This document shows, in pieces, positions 29,958 through 38,367 of a stretch of 64,000 nucleotides of DNA. A model generated the notes under the pieces. That model worked only from the letters and a program-made list of their open reading frames with translations. It did no database searches and was not told where the DNA came from. The stretch covers positions 372,013-436,012 of the forward strand of contig NZ_ABZU01000001.1 of the NCBI RefSeq assembly GCF_000173655.1. The letters are read 5' to 3'. Within the stretch, counting starts at the first letter, position 1, and the number at the start of each line of letters is the position of its first letter. The translations under genes were made by a program, and so were the position numbers. This DNA comes from Corynebacterium amycolatum SK46. GTDB lineage: Bacteria > Actinomycetota > Actinomycetes > Mycobacteriales > Mycobacteriaceae.

Positions 29958-31169
29958 TTAGCCGAGCATTTCAAACACACCGCCGAATGAGCGCCACGCC
30001 AAGAACCAGGCGACTGCTACACCCACGATTCCGATAGCCGCCAACCACTTCGGGTACTTGTAGCCATTCATGAGGTCCGCGCGGAACAGGGCGATGTAAA
30101 TCAGCACAGTAACGCCAATTGGTAGAACCAAGCCGTTGAAGGCTCCGGCGAAAACCAACAGCGTCGCTGGAGCCGTACCGATGACACCGAACAGCAGCGT
30201 GGAGATTGCAATGAGGACAATGGTGATTGTGTTTTGAGTCTTGGCTCCTGCACCCGAGGAACGAGTCAGAAACGTTGCCGAGGTGTAGCTGGCACCCACA
30301 ATCGACGAGATTCCCGCAGCCCACAGGACAACGCCGAAGAAGCGCATACCCCAATCGCCTGCCGCAGCTTGGAATGCCTCTGCAGCGGGGTTTCCATCCG
30401 TATTGAGGACCACGCCACCCGCGACCACTCCTAAGACAGCTAGGAAAAGCAGGAAACGCATGATGGCCGTGACGATGATGCTCGTCACAGATGAGCGAGT
30501 GGTCTGCGCGAGGTTCTCTACACCGCCAGCGCCAGCGTCAAGCATGCGGTGAGCGCCAGCGTATGTAATGTAACCGCCAACAGTGCCACCGACCAGCGTG
30601 ATGATTGCCAGCAAGTCAATCGTGTCGGGCATGACCGTGTTTTTCAATGCTTCCCCTACTGGCGGGTTAGAGCTGAACGCCACAACCCCAGTGACCAGGA
30701 TCATCACGACACCGAGCACGACGAGTGCCTTGTCCAGCGCCATACCTGCCCGCCGGGAGAGAAAGAAGCCAATGGCGAGGATTGCAGTAACAATGCCGCC
30801 GATCTTTGCGTCCACGCCTAACATCGCGTTCGCGCCAAGTCCAGCACCGCCGACGTTGCCGATATTGAAGACCACACCACCAATGACAATGAGAATTGAC
30901 ATAAGCCAGCCCAACCCCGGAAGCACGGCGTTGCCGAGCTCCTGCGCGCGGTGTCCAGAGACAGCGATTACTCGCCACACGTTGAGCTGAATCGCGATAT
31001 CAAGAAGCACCGAGATCAAAATGGCAAAGGCGAAAGCCGCGCCAAGTTTGGCCGTAAAGGTTGCGGTCTGGGTGAGGAAGCCCGGCCCGATAGCACTGGT
31101 CGCCATCAGGAATACAGCGCCGAGGAGTGCCGTTCGACGCGCCTTGTGGGCAGATGTTGAAGCGTCCAT
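29958..31169 (-). CDS. NRAMP-family carrier in the oxoprolinase operon (YcsG-like)
   Basis: The protein has 403 residues and about eleven transmembrane helices of the NRAMP/LeuT-like fold. The helix-1 metal motif DPGN is replaced by GPGF (SAIGPGFLTQTATF), and the helix-6 MPHN motif is replaced in the GGYITYAGAHRMLDAG region, so manganese or iron transport is unlikely. In Bacillus a similar protein, YcsG, is encoded with pxpABC. Its position as the first gene of this operon suggests it brings in oxoproline or a related amino compound; this is inference. The ATG at 31169 follows a GGGAAAGG sequence. Confidence 0.75.
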   Translation of the reverse strand: MDASTSAHKARRTALLGAVFLMATSAIGPGFLTQTATFTAKLGAAFAFAILISVLLDIAIQLNVWRVIAVSGHRAQELGNAVLPGLGWLMSILIVIGGVVFNIGNVGGAGLGANAMLGVDAKIGGIVTAILAIGFFLSRRAGMALDKALVVLGVVMILVTGVVAFSSNPPVGEALKNTVMPDTIDLLAIITLVGGTVGGYITYAGAHRMLDAGAGGVENLAQTTRSSVTSIIVTAIMRFLLFLAVLGVVAGGVVLNTDGNPAAEAFQAAAGDWGMRFFGVVLWAAGISSIVGASYTSATFLTRSSGAGAKTQNTITIVLIAISTLLFGVIGTAPATLLVFAGAFNGLVLPIGVTVLIYIALFRADLMNGYKYPKWLAAIGIVGVAVAWFLAWRSFGGVFEMLG

Positions 31170-31199
31170 AGCGTAAGGCCTTTCCCTACAAGCCAGACG

Positions 31200-31258
31200 A
31201 TTCCTACGTTGAAGGATTCCTACGTTGAAGATCGTCTGCACCGAGATTGTTGAACAAT
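31200..31258. promoter_or_regulatory. Divergent regulatory region with direct repeat and dyad
   Basis: Between the pxp operon and the GntR gene, a 16-base unit starting ATTCCTACGTTGAAG occurs twice in tandem (31200-31215, 31216-31231; they differ in the last base). At 31246-31258 the perfect 13-base dyad ATTGTTGAACAAT follows. The dyad is a likely GntR operator that could serve both directions. Confidence 0.6.
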
Positions 31259-31317
31259 GTCTCGTATGTTAATTGGTGATGACCGCCACACAAAAGTGCT
31301 TTAGTAGTCTGTATTAC

Positions 31318-32007
31318 ATGACTACCCCCGGAAGCATCTTCGACGATCAGGCCCACACGTCCTCTGGGGAAAAACAACATGACGTTTCAGTAGCGGATGT
31401 CACCGCAACTGTCCTGCGCCGAGAGATTCTCGCCGGAAAGCACTACAGCGGCGAGCAGCTCCGTGAAACCCAACTTGCTGCGCGACTGCAGGTCAGTCGC
31501 AACACCATCCGACAGGTGTACCGGAAGCTGGAATCTGAGGGGCTACTTACTCACATCCCTCATCACGGCGTTTTTATCGCCTCCTTCGACAAAGAACGCA
31601 TCCGCGAGCTGTATGCTTTTCGCCATGTCGCCGAATGCGGAACACTGCGGTCGCTAAGCACGAGCCAAGCAAAGCTCCTCGGCGAGGAGATTCTTTCTAT
31701 TTGTGGTTCACAGTCATCATTGAACCTTCCCGAACGAAATAATGCCTTTCACCTCGCCATCGTCAGAGCTTCCGGGTCCCCCGACCTGTTAGCCACCGCC
31801 GAATCAATTCAGGCCCAACTCCGTCTTTGCTTTCTCTCCTACCCCCAAAGCATCGAGCTTCATGCCCGATACGCCAATCGCCACATCAGTATCGCCAAGG
31901 TTCTCATCGAGGACACGCCTAACCACGCCGCCGACCTCCTCAGCGCCTACCTCAATGAGTCGTTCGGTGCCGTCACCGCTGCCCTCCCGCTTGCCGATCG
32001 TTCGTAA
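31318..32007 (+). CDS. GntR-family regulator, probably of the pxp operon
   Basis: The protein has 229 residues. A winged helix-turn-helix at about 30-85 (VTATVLRREILAG, then LAARLQVSRNTIRQVYRKLESEGLLTHIPHHGVFI) is followed by an FCD-type all-helical effector domain. It is divergent from the pxp operon, as are local regulators of amino-acid degradation. The ATG at 31318 is chosen; TTG, GTG and ATG codons at 31273-31281 are in frame and would overlap less of the operator than expected, so the start is uncertain. Confidence 0.82.
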   Translation: MTTPGSIFDDQAHTSSGEKQHDVSVADVTATVLRREILAGKHYSGEQLRETQLAARLQVSRNTIRQVYRKLESEGLLTHIPHHGVFIASFDKERIRELYAFRHVAECGTLRSLSTSQAKLLGEEILSICGSQSSLNLPERNNAFHLAIVRASGSPDLLATAESIQAQLRLCFLSYPQSIELHARYANRHISIAKVLIEDTPNHAADLLSAYLNESFGAVTAALPLADRS

Positions 32008-32028
32008 TTAGCAGCTAGGACTACAGTG

Positions 32029-33000
32029 ATGGACATGGCAGCAAATCCAGGCAACGCATACGCAATGACCATTACGGAGTTCGGCCCAGCTGACATTTTC
32101 ACCAGGACACTTATCGAGCCTGCTCAGCCCGGTCCCGGCGAAATCCTGGTCAAAACCATAGCCATCGGCGCGAATCCACTGGATTACAAGATGCGCGATG
32201 GCTCTTCCGGTCTGTGCGCAAAGTTCACCCCTCCGGCCGTCCTCGGACGCGAAGCCGCTGGCGAAGTCGTTGCCGTCGGCGAAGGTGTGGACAGCTTCGC
32301 CCCCGGCGACCGAGTCTTCGGCATGCGCGGCTTCGACGACTTCCGCGGCACTTACGCAACGCACAACGTCTTCCCCGCCGACAGTGTCGTCCGAACGCCC
32401 GATTCGCTTGACGACGTCACCGCTGCGGGCCTTGCCCTGGTGGGAATCACGGCGACCGTGGCTGTCAATCAGCTAGCAAAGGTGAAAAGCGGTGACACCG
32501 TACTCATTCATGGCGCCGGTGGTGGCGTGGGCCAGCTGATGACGCAGCTGGCGGTTACCCGTGGCGCAACTGTGTTGGCGAGTGCGTCGTCACGCCATCA
32601 TGAAAAACTAGTGGGCTTTGGCGCGCAGCATATTGATTACACAGCGGAAGATGTATTCGAGGTTGTGCGACAGCAGTTCCCCGAGGGCGTAGATGTTGTG
32701 CTCGATGGCGTGTACTTCGACACTTTCCTCCCCTCGCTGGATGTGCTGGCATCGGATGGTCGGATTGTGGCGCTGCCTTCACTGGCCGATCTGGCACCGG
32801 CGAGGGAGCGTGGCATTGAGGCACACATTCCGGCTATTTCGAATGATACGACTATTTATGCCGACCTGGCCGACCGCGTGGTTGCCGGTGAGATTTCACT
32901 TCCTATCGGACTGACTAAGAATCTCACCGAGGTCGCGGAGGTCCACCGAATATTGGAAGACGGGCACGCTGACGGCAAGATTGTGATGACCGTCGAGTAA
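32029..33000 (+). CDS. Zinc-independent MDR oxidoreductase (quinone reductase-like)
   Basis: The protein has 323 residues and belongs to the medium-chain dehydrogenase/reductase family. It has the GroES-like N-domain (GEILVKTIAIGANPLDYKMR) and the NAD(P)H Rossmann motif HGAGGGVGQLMTQLA near 163-177. The zinc-ligand cysteines of alcohol dehydrogenases are absent, so it is of the NADPH:quinone reductase type. The ATG at 32029 has TAGGA eight bases upstream; an ATG two codons on is also possible. It follows the GntR gene by 21 bases but has no evident link with oxoproline. Confidence 0.85.
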   Translation: MDMAANPGNAYAMTITEFGPADIFTRTLIEPAQPGPGEILVKTIAIGANPLDYKMRDGSSGLCAKFTPPAVLGREAAGEVVAVGEGVDSFAPGDRVFGMRGFDDFRGTYATHNVFPADSVVRTPDSLDDVTAAGLALVGITATVAVNQLAKVKSGDTVLIHGAGGGVGQLMTQLAVTRGATVLASASSRHHEKLVGFGAQHIDYTAEDVFEVVRQQFPEGVDVVLDGVYFDTFLPSLDVLASDGRIVALPSLADLAPARERGIEAHIPAISNDTTIYADLADRVVAGEISLPIGLTKNLTEVAEVHRILEDGHADGKIVMTVE

Positions 33001-33013
33001 TTCAAGTGCGTTA

Positions 33014-33535
33014 CTACAGCTCGCGACGAGCGTTTTGATACGTCTTCGTCAGCGAGCACCACAGCTCGTCGGCATCAGAGATGGCTTCCACCAGCTCCCG
33101 GTTGGTCATAGTTTCGCGCTGCTCGCGCAGTCGGTTGTTTAGCTTCCGAGCACGAGAGAGCTCACCGCGTAGCTCGATGAGCTCCGGCGTTGCCTCACCG
33201 GAGGCAAATACATCCTTGTAGATGGTGCCAACGCCCATTGTGGTGTTCACGTTGTCCCAGGCAGAGAGGATTGCGGTGAGCTGGTACTCGGCGTCCATGG
33301 CAATCTGCTGCAGCTCAGCGTGATTACGCTCGACGAGCTCGTGCGCCTCAGCGCTGCGGCGCACACCGGCCCACGCCTGGTATGCAATGAGAATCGCAAG
33401 CACCAAGCCCGCAACTGGCAATGCATATTGCAGAATCCACAACGTGACACCGAAGAGCTGAACAATCAGGCCGAAGAAGAAAAATACGACAATGACCGTC
33501 ACGCACCCGTTGTCGGAGCCTGAACGTTTACTCAC
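33014..33535 (-). CDS. Hypothetical membrane protein with coiled coil, last gene of the Mn operon
   Basis: The protein has 173 residues. Two close hydrophobic segments (about 12-50) are followed by a cytoplasmic, charged, probably coiled-coil region rich in Glu, Leu and Arg (LRGELSRARKLNNRLREQRE). No family is recognised. It overlaps the preceding gene by four bases and ends the minus-strand run that starts with the metal-binding lipoprotein. Any link with manganese is by position only. Confidence 0.65.
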   Translation of the reverse strand: MSKRSGSDNGCVTVIVVFFFFGLIVQLFGVTLWILQYALPVAGLVLAILIAYQAWAGVRRSAEAHELVERNHAELQQIAMDAEYQLTAILSAWDNVNTTMGVGTIYKDVFASGEATPELIELRGELSRARKLNNRLREQRETMTNRELVEAISDADELWCSLTKTYQNARREL

Positions 33536-33975
33536 CGCGGCGTCACCTCCGCCGCAGCATTCAAGATCGCATCGGCCCCCAGGTGGCTGGCGTAGCCAAG
33601 TCCGACGCCTGCTGCCAGAAGAAGTATTGCCAGCAGCGTATAGACGATTGCCTCTTTGACAGTGCTAGTGACCACGATGCGCTGCTCTTCGTAGTCAAGC
33701 AGTGTCCGCATGTCTTTGGTCGAGGCATTCAAGCGACGTTCGAGAGCGGCCATGTGTTCCTGTTGCTCGGCAGGCGAGATAGCGATGGCATTCAATGGCA
33801 CATCAACGCTCTCGACACTGGCATATGCCTGCCGACGAGTACTCTTCACGCTGTCGAACGAAACTGACGGTGCGGGCGGCACTTTCGTCGGCCCAGTGAG
33901 ATTCCGCGACACCTTATAGTAGGAGCGCGCTGCGGCTCTCGTCAGTTCGTTGTTGGAGTCGCCTTGATTGCCCAT
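33532..33975 (-). CDS. Hypothetical single-helix membrane protein
   Basis: The protein has 147 residues. A hydrophilic N-terminal part of about 105 residues includes a segment EQQEHMAALERRLNASTKDMRTL likely to form a coiled coil, and one or two hydrophobic stretches (about 107-135) lie near the C-terminus. It starts 34 bases inside the end of the MntR-like gene and overlaps the next gene by four bases, so it is translated with both. Not recognised. The ATG has no good ribosome site of its own. Confidence 0.65.
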   Translation of the reverse strand: MGNQGDSNNELTRAAARSYYKVSRNLTGPTKVPPAPSVSFDSVKSTRRQAYASVESVDVPLNAIAISPAEQQEHMAALERRLNASTKDMRTLLDYEEQRIVVTSTVKEAIVYTLLAILLLAAGVGLGYASHLGADAILNAAAEVTPR

Positions 33976-34634
33976 AGTGCCGAGTCTGCCACATGAATTT
34001 TCTTTGGCTCGGTATCGCCCACCTCATCGAGGATGGCGAAGACATGCATGCCTGCATATGGTGTGGCTTCGGCTCGGAGCACGGTCCCCGGGCCTACCCC
34101 TGAGGTAGCCAAATAGCGCAGCAATTCCGGATCGGAGTCGTTAATACGATCGACTACCACCATCGCGCCAGCTTCGATATCCGTCAGGTCGGTGCGTACT
34201 GCGCTGGCGATGGTACCGCTTGCACTGGGAATTGGATCGCCATGCGGATCGCGCTCAGGGAATCCCAGCATTGCATCAATGCGATTAATAAATTCCTCCG
34301 AGACCGCATGTTCAAGCTTTTCGGCTTCCTCGTGAACCTCATCCCAGGTGTATCCGAGAGTAGAGACCAAGAAGCTTTCAATAAGCCGGTGGCGACGCAC
34401 CATAATCAGCGCAATATCCCGCCCACGGTCCGACAGGCTGATGCCCCGGTACGGCTCGTGGTTGACAAGGCCACGTGCAGCTAGCTTCTTCACAGCCTCG
34501 CTGGCGGTCGGCTTCTTTTCGCCCATCCGCTCAGCGACGTCGCCAAGTGCCACTTTTTCACCGGTGCGCTCGTGCAAATCCCAAATGACCTTGAGGTAGT
34601 CCTGGGTCTTTGCTGGTAAATCCTCCACGTGCAT
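33942..34634 (-). CDS. mntR: DtxR/MntR-family metal-dependent regulator
   Basis: The protein has 230 residues with the three-domain DtxR layout. A winged HTH occupies about 1-70 (KTQDYLKVIWDL, then MGEKKPTASEAVKKLAARGLVNHEPYRGISLS), the metal-binding/dimer domain about 72-145 (RRHRLIESFL, EKLEHAVSEEFINRID), and an SH3-like FeoA domain the rest. The HTH recognition helix has KPTASEAVKKL. Encoded three bases after the Mn/Zn permease gene, it is most likely the manganese-responsive repressor of this operon rather than the iron regulator. Confidence 0.88.
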   Translation of the reverse strand: MHVEDLPAKTQDYLKVIWDLHERTGEKVALGDVAERMGEKKPTASEAVKKLAARGLVNHEPYRGISLSDRGRDIALIMVRRHRLIESFLVSTLGYTWDEVHEEAEKLEHAVSEEFINRIDAMLGFPERDPHGDPIPSASGTIASAVRTDLTDIEAGAMVVVDRINDSDPELLRYLATSGVGPGTVLRAEATPYAGMHVFAILDEVGDTEPKKIHVADSALWAIKATPTTN

Positions 34635-34637
34635 TCT

Positions 34638-35456
34638 TTAAACTCTAGCGTTATTGCGTGTTGCCGCAATCTTGAGGGGGACATAGAAACAACCGGCGCA
34701 CACGCCAATGCAGCCACCAACTGACAGATTCGCCGCCACCGCAATGAATAGCCCCACCAGGCCAATCGCGATACCCATCAATGGTGCTAACACGAATAGC
34801 AAACGGGTATCGTTCACTACCCCAACAAGCGCAGCTGCAGGGGCAGCCAACAGCGCGATGGACAGAATCGTACCCACGGCCGGAATCAGCGCCACCAGAG
34901 TCAACACAATCAGCCCGCTGATGACCAACTGTGCTTTTCTCCTCGAATGCGCGACCCCGAAAGATTCCGGGTCGAAGGTGGAGTAAATCAGCTGCCGCCA
35001 CCGAGCCGCCAGCACCACCGCCACCAGCAGCAAGAGCCCACCCGACAGCGCAATATCGATCTTGTTCACGTTGAGTACGCTGCCGACCAGGAAACTCTCA
35101 ACCTTCACCGGCAACGGGGCGAACCACTTGTTCAGGAAGTAGCCCAGCGCGAACCCGAATGTCAGCACAATTCCCGCCGCTGAGGATGTCGTCCCCACTT
35201 TTGACAGACCGAACAGTGCCCCAATCGGAATGCACATCAGAAGTGCCCCGGTAAAGAGGAACACCGAAATCCACGAGTGGCTCAGGCCGAGCGCTGCCGC
35301 AATAACAACGCCTACAACCGCACCGGGAAAAGTCGCATGGGTAATCGCTTCTGCAAAGAAGACTTGCCTGCCCAGCACCGCGAGTACCCCCACTACTCCA
35401 GCCAGGGCTCCTACCAGTATCAGCTCGATGATTGGCAAAATCAGGATGCTAGACAC
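34638..35456 (-). CDS. Metal ABC transporter permease (second)
   Basis: The protein has 272 residues and about eight transmembrane helices of the ABC-3 (ZnuB/MntB) family. Conserved segments are QVFFAEAITHATFPGAVVG near the N-terminus and PAVGTILSIALLAAPAAAL. It pairs with the other permease gene, which it overlaps by eight bases, to form the pore of the manganese/zinc importer. The MntR-like regulator follows three bases after its stop. Confidence 0.92.
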   Translation of the reverse strand: MSSILILPIIELILVGALAGVVGVLAVLGRQVFFAEAITHATFPGAVVGVVIAAALGLSHSWISVFLFTGALLMCIPIGALFGLSKVGTTSSAAGIVLTFGFALGYFLNKWFAPLPVKVESFLVGSVLNVNKIDIALSGGLLLLVAVVLAARWRQLIYSTFDPESFGVAHSRRKAQLVISGLIVLTLVALIPAVGTILSIALLAAPAAALVGVVNDTRLLFVLAPLMGIAIGLVGLFIAVAANLSVGGCIGVCAGCFYVPLKIAATRNNARV

Positions 35457-36279
35457 GTTCGCCTCCTATCACCGCACGTAGCCCCAGTGCCACGAAATAC
35501 AGTCCCACCGAGGTCAGTGCTACGACGGCCTGAGGCGACACCGGCCCCAAAGGCACCAGTGCCAACCCAACGATTCCGCTGAGGCAGCCCACTGCAATCG
35601 CAATCGGCACCATCACATGCACTCGGCGCGTCAGCAGTCTCGCCGCCGCTCCCGGAACGACCAGATAGCCGACTACCAATAGCACGCCCACTGCGCTTGC
35701 CGACGACACCACCACCGCAGCAATCGCCGCATTAATGGCGAGGTCAATGCCCCACACATTGACGCCTGCGGCTTTGGCACCGAAGCGATCAAAGGCAACA
35801 AACACCTGCTGGCGCCAGGTCACTGCGATAAGAACCAAGGCGATGGCACAGACAATCAGGGCGCTGGTGAGTCGGGAGTCGGTGACTTCCAGCAGTCGCC
35901 CGAACATGAGAGCTTCCAGCTGTCCTGACTGGTCACCTTTCTTCAGCGAGAGGATCACACCGATGGAAAAGAAGCTGGTCAGTACAACTGCCACTCCAGC
36001 TTCCGACATGTGCGAGCGCGATACCAAGGTCAGTGCTACTGCCACTACCACCGCAAATGCCGCAGCCACCGGGATAATCATGTCGATGCCGCCGAATACG
36101 GCACCGGCCACAATTCCGGGAAAAATCGAATGCACCATGGCCTCGGCATTGAATTCGAGGCCACGCAGGTTCACGATGACACCGACCAGGCCAGAGACCG
36201 CCCCGAGGGCTATCAGCAGCACCAGCGGTCTGAACATGAAAGGCGCTACCCCAAGCGCATTCGCAAGCTCAGTCCACAT
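35449..36279 (-). CDS. Metal ABC transporter permease (first)
   Basis: The protein has 276 residues and about eight helices of the ABC-3 family, with LRGLEFNAEAMVHSIFPGIVAG and VVGYLVVPGAAARLL as the conserved segments. The ATG at 36279 lies within the end of the ATPase gene (11-base overlap); a frame running to 36309 is not needed. Together with the neighbouring permease it forms a heterodimeric channel. Confidence 0.92.
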   Translation of the reverse strand: MWTELANALGVAPFMFRPLVLLIALGAVSGLVGVIVNLRGLEFNAEAMVHSIFPGIVAGAVFGGIDMIIPVAAAFAVVVAVALTLVSRSHMSEAGVAVVLTSFFSIGVILSLKKGDQSGQLEALMFGRLLEVTDSRLTSALIVCAIALVLIAVTWRQQVFVAFDRFGAKAAGVNVWGIDLAINAAIAAVVVSSASAVGVLLVVGYLVVPGAAARLLTRRVHVMVPIAIAVGCLSGIVGLALVPLGPVSPQAVVALTSVGLYFVALGLRAVIGGERV

Positions 36280-36964
36280 AGGCTGGCACCAACTTCGAGG
36301 TCGCACCAAAAGCCGGCTGCTCTGCCACGATTAATGTGTTTTCGCAGGTCTCTTCAGCAAGCACGAGATCATGAGTGGCCGCAATGATCGCCGTGCCATT
36401 TTCCTTCAGTTCGTTGAGGAGATTCAGCAGCATCACCCGATTTTCAGTGTCGAGGCCGTTGAACGGCTCGTCGAGAAGCACGAGTTGCGGACGTGCGACG
36501 ATGGCGCGCGCCAACAGGACACGTTGCTGCTGACCTCCGGAGAGGTTGCCGAAACGATCAACGGCGCGGTCGGCAAGCCCGACTTTGGCTAGCGCTGCGT
36601 GGATGCGTTCTTTGCGGTGTCCAAGCGGTTGGAAGGGGCGCAGTTCGCGCAGAACCCCCATGGCGACGACATCGAAAGCCGTGACCGGAAAAGTGCGATC
36701 GAGGTCTGCCGACTGCGGGACGTAGGACACAATCTTCGCGTTATTGTGCATCTCACCAGCGAGGAGACGAGTCCCGCCCAAGATTCCGCGCAGCACGGTC
36801 GTTTTTCCAGAGCCATTGGCGCCGATGAGTGCAAGCCCGGTACTCGGCGCGACACTGGCGGTGATGTGGCTGACGATGGGTACCGCCGTGTAGCCGAATG
36901 AGGCATCGCAGAGCGTGACTATCGGGTCGGCTGACATGGGGTTGGCTAAGTGGTTGAGACTCAC
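36269..36964 (-). CDS. Metal ABC transporter ATPase
   Basis: The protein has 231 residues. Walker A is GANGSGKTT, the signature NLSGGQQQRVLLARAI, and Walker B LVLLDEP, followed by an H-loop ATHD. The GTG at 36964 overlaps the stop of the binding-protein gene by four bases (GTGA) and has AGAGGG seven to eight bases upstream, so it is preferred to the ATG at 36937, which has no ribosome site. It drives uptake of Mn or Zn delivered by the lipoprotein. Confidence 0.92.
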   Translation of the reverse strand: MSLNHLANPMSADPIVTLCDASFGYTAVPIVSHITASVAPSTGLALIGANGSGKTTVLRGILGGTRLLAGEMHNNAKIVSYVPQSADLDRTFPVTAFDVVAMGVLRELRPFQPLGHRKERIHAALAKVGLADRAVDRFGNLSGGQQQRVLLARAIVARPQLVLLDEPFNGLDTENRVMLLNLLNELKENGTAIIAATHDLVLAEETCENTLIVAEQPAFGATSKLVPAYVD

Positions 36965-38091
36965 TTGATACCCTCTGGCAGTGGCGCGACGGTTCCATCC
37001 CATGCCGTCACAACCTGAGTGACGTTGTGGATGATTGAACCGATGTAGGTCTCGCCGTCACTGCCGGCCGGACCAAGCGAGTCACCGTAGAGCGCGTCCT
37101 CACCAACGATGGCCTTGACACCCGCGGCCTTGGCGATTGCCTCAATTGACTTCGAGTTGTTCGAGTTTTCCGCAAACAGCGCGGTTGCGCCCGAGTCCTT
37201 CACTGTCTTTGCCGCCTCGGCAATATGCGCGGCCGTGGCATCCTGCTGCTCATTGAAATCAGACAGCGCTGCGCCGATGAAGTTGATATTGAACTCGTGG
37301 GAGAAGTATCCAAAAGCATCATGGCTGGTAAACAGCACAGGGTCCGACACAGTGGCGATGGACTTACTTGCCCACTGATCCAGCTGATCCAGCTTGTCCT
37401 GGTAGACCGCAACGTGGTCGGCGATGGTGGACTTCAGCTCATTGTCGCCACGTTCCTCGGCAACCTTTTCCAGGGCGTAGCCGATGTTGGCAACCTGAAT
37501 CTTGGCGTTCTTAGGCGAGGTCCATACATGCGGATCGAAGCGGAATTCCGCCTCTTCACCGGGCTCTTCCGGCGGAAATGGCCATGGGGCGACATCAATC
37601 TTTTCCACCCCTCGGTCAATGGTGTAGTTACCATTCTTTGCCTTCTCTGGCGGCAGCGGCTTGGTTTTGTCCATATCCTTGGCCGCCTTCATGGCATCTA
37701 CGTCACCTGCAGTGAGAACGCCACTGGTTACTGCCATCGTTCCGGAAAAGCCCGAGGATTCAATCGCCTGGTCCAGGAAGTGCTCCAGGTCGACTCCGTT
37801 GACGAACAAGAGATCCGCGTTACCGGTCTTGGTCAGCTGCTCATGGGTCATTTCCAACTCATGAGCCGTTGCATTCGGCGCCAACAGGCAGGTCAAATCA
37901 ACTTCATCGATGTCCAGCTGCTTCACGTAATCACAGATCTGCGTCGTGGAAGCCACGACGTTGATTGGGTTCTCGCCGCTGGCTTCACTGTTGCTATCAC
38001 CGCAGGCTGCAAGGCCAGCGCCAGCTAACAGGATCGAAAGGCCCGCGCACAAGGACTTGGCCGACCGCGAAAGTTTTCCGGAAACTGTCAT
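36961..38091 (-). CDS. Manganese/zinc-binding lipoprotein (cluster A-I SBP)
   Basis: The protein has 376 residues with a lipoprotein signal ending GAGLAAC (Cys near 30). Metal ligands expected for the family are visible: His in NATAHELEM, His in FDPHVWTSP, and a later acidic ligand in the VGEDALYGDSLG block. Between these lies an insert of about 40 residues, DMDKTKPLPPEKAKNGNYTI and following, with several Pro and charged residues; some Mn/Zn proteins carry such an insert. It captures metal outside the membrane and passes it to the permeases. Mn is favoured by the adjacent MntR-like regulator. The ATG at 38091 is used; a GTG at 38103 is in frame. Confidence 0.88.
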   Translation of the reverse strand: MTVSGKLSRSAKSLCAGLSILLAGAGLAACGDSNSEASGENPINVVASTTQICDYVKQLDIDEVDLTCLLAPNATAHELEMTHEQLTKTGNADLLFVNGVDLEHFLDQAIESSGFSGTMAVTSGVLTAGDVDAMKAAKDMDKTKPLPPEKAKNGNYTIDRGVEKIDVAPWPFPPEEPGEEAEFRFDPHVWTSPKNAKIQVANIGYALEKVAEERGDNELKSTIADHVAVYQDKLDQLDQWASKSIATVSDPVLFTSHDAFGYFSHEFNINFIGAALSDFNEQQDATAAHIAEAAKTVKDSGATALFAENSNNSKSIEAIAKAAGVKAIVGEDALYGDSLGPAGSDGETYIGSIIHNVTQVVTAWDGTVAPLPEGIK

Positions 38092-38118
38092 GTTTGTGTC
38101 CACTCTTGGTTGTTCATT

Positions 38119-38165
38119 ACTGCTTTACGACGGCCACGGATGCCCAACCACTTCCGTAAAGCAGT
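38119..38165 (-). promoter_or_regulatory. Inverted repeat in the leader of the metal transporter operon
   Basis: Two perfect 11-base arms, ACTGCTTTACG (38119-38129) and CGTAAAGCAGT (38155-38165), are separated by 25 bases, and end 28 bases before the start codon. In RNA they would make a stem-loop ahead of the ribosome site. No T-run follows. It could be a regulator site or a leader structure; a DtxR-like half-site (GTTAGGTTTAC on the minus strand) is further upstream near 38219-38229. Confidence 0.5.
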
Positions 38166-38367
38166 TCCCTTTAAGGGCGGTTTGGGCGGTCTTCGCCGTT
38201 CATTTATCACGTGCGAGAGTAAACCTAACGACAAGCATTTTCAACCCATTGAACTTAAGTGTTTTTAGAACTACATTCTCTAAAGATAAACATTGAACAA
38301 GCTCTAGCCACAGGCAACCACGCCACAGCATCAACCTTCACGCCACAACATCAGCCATGATGGAGAC

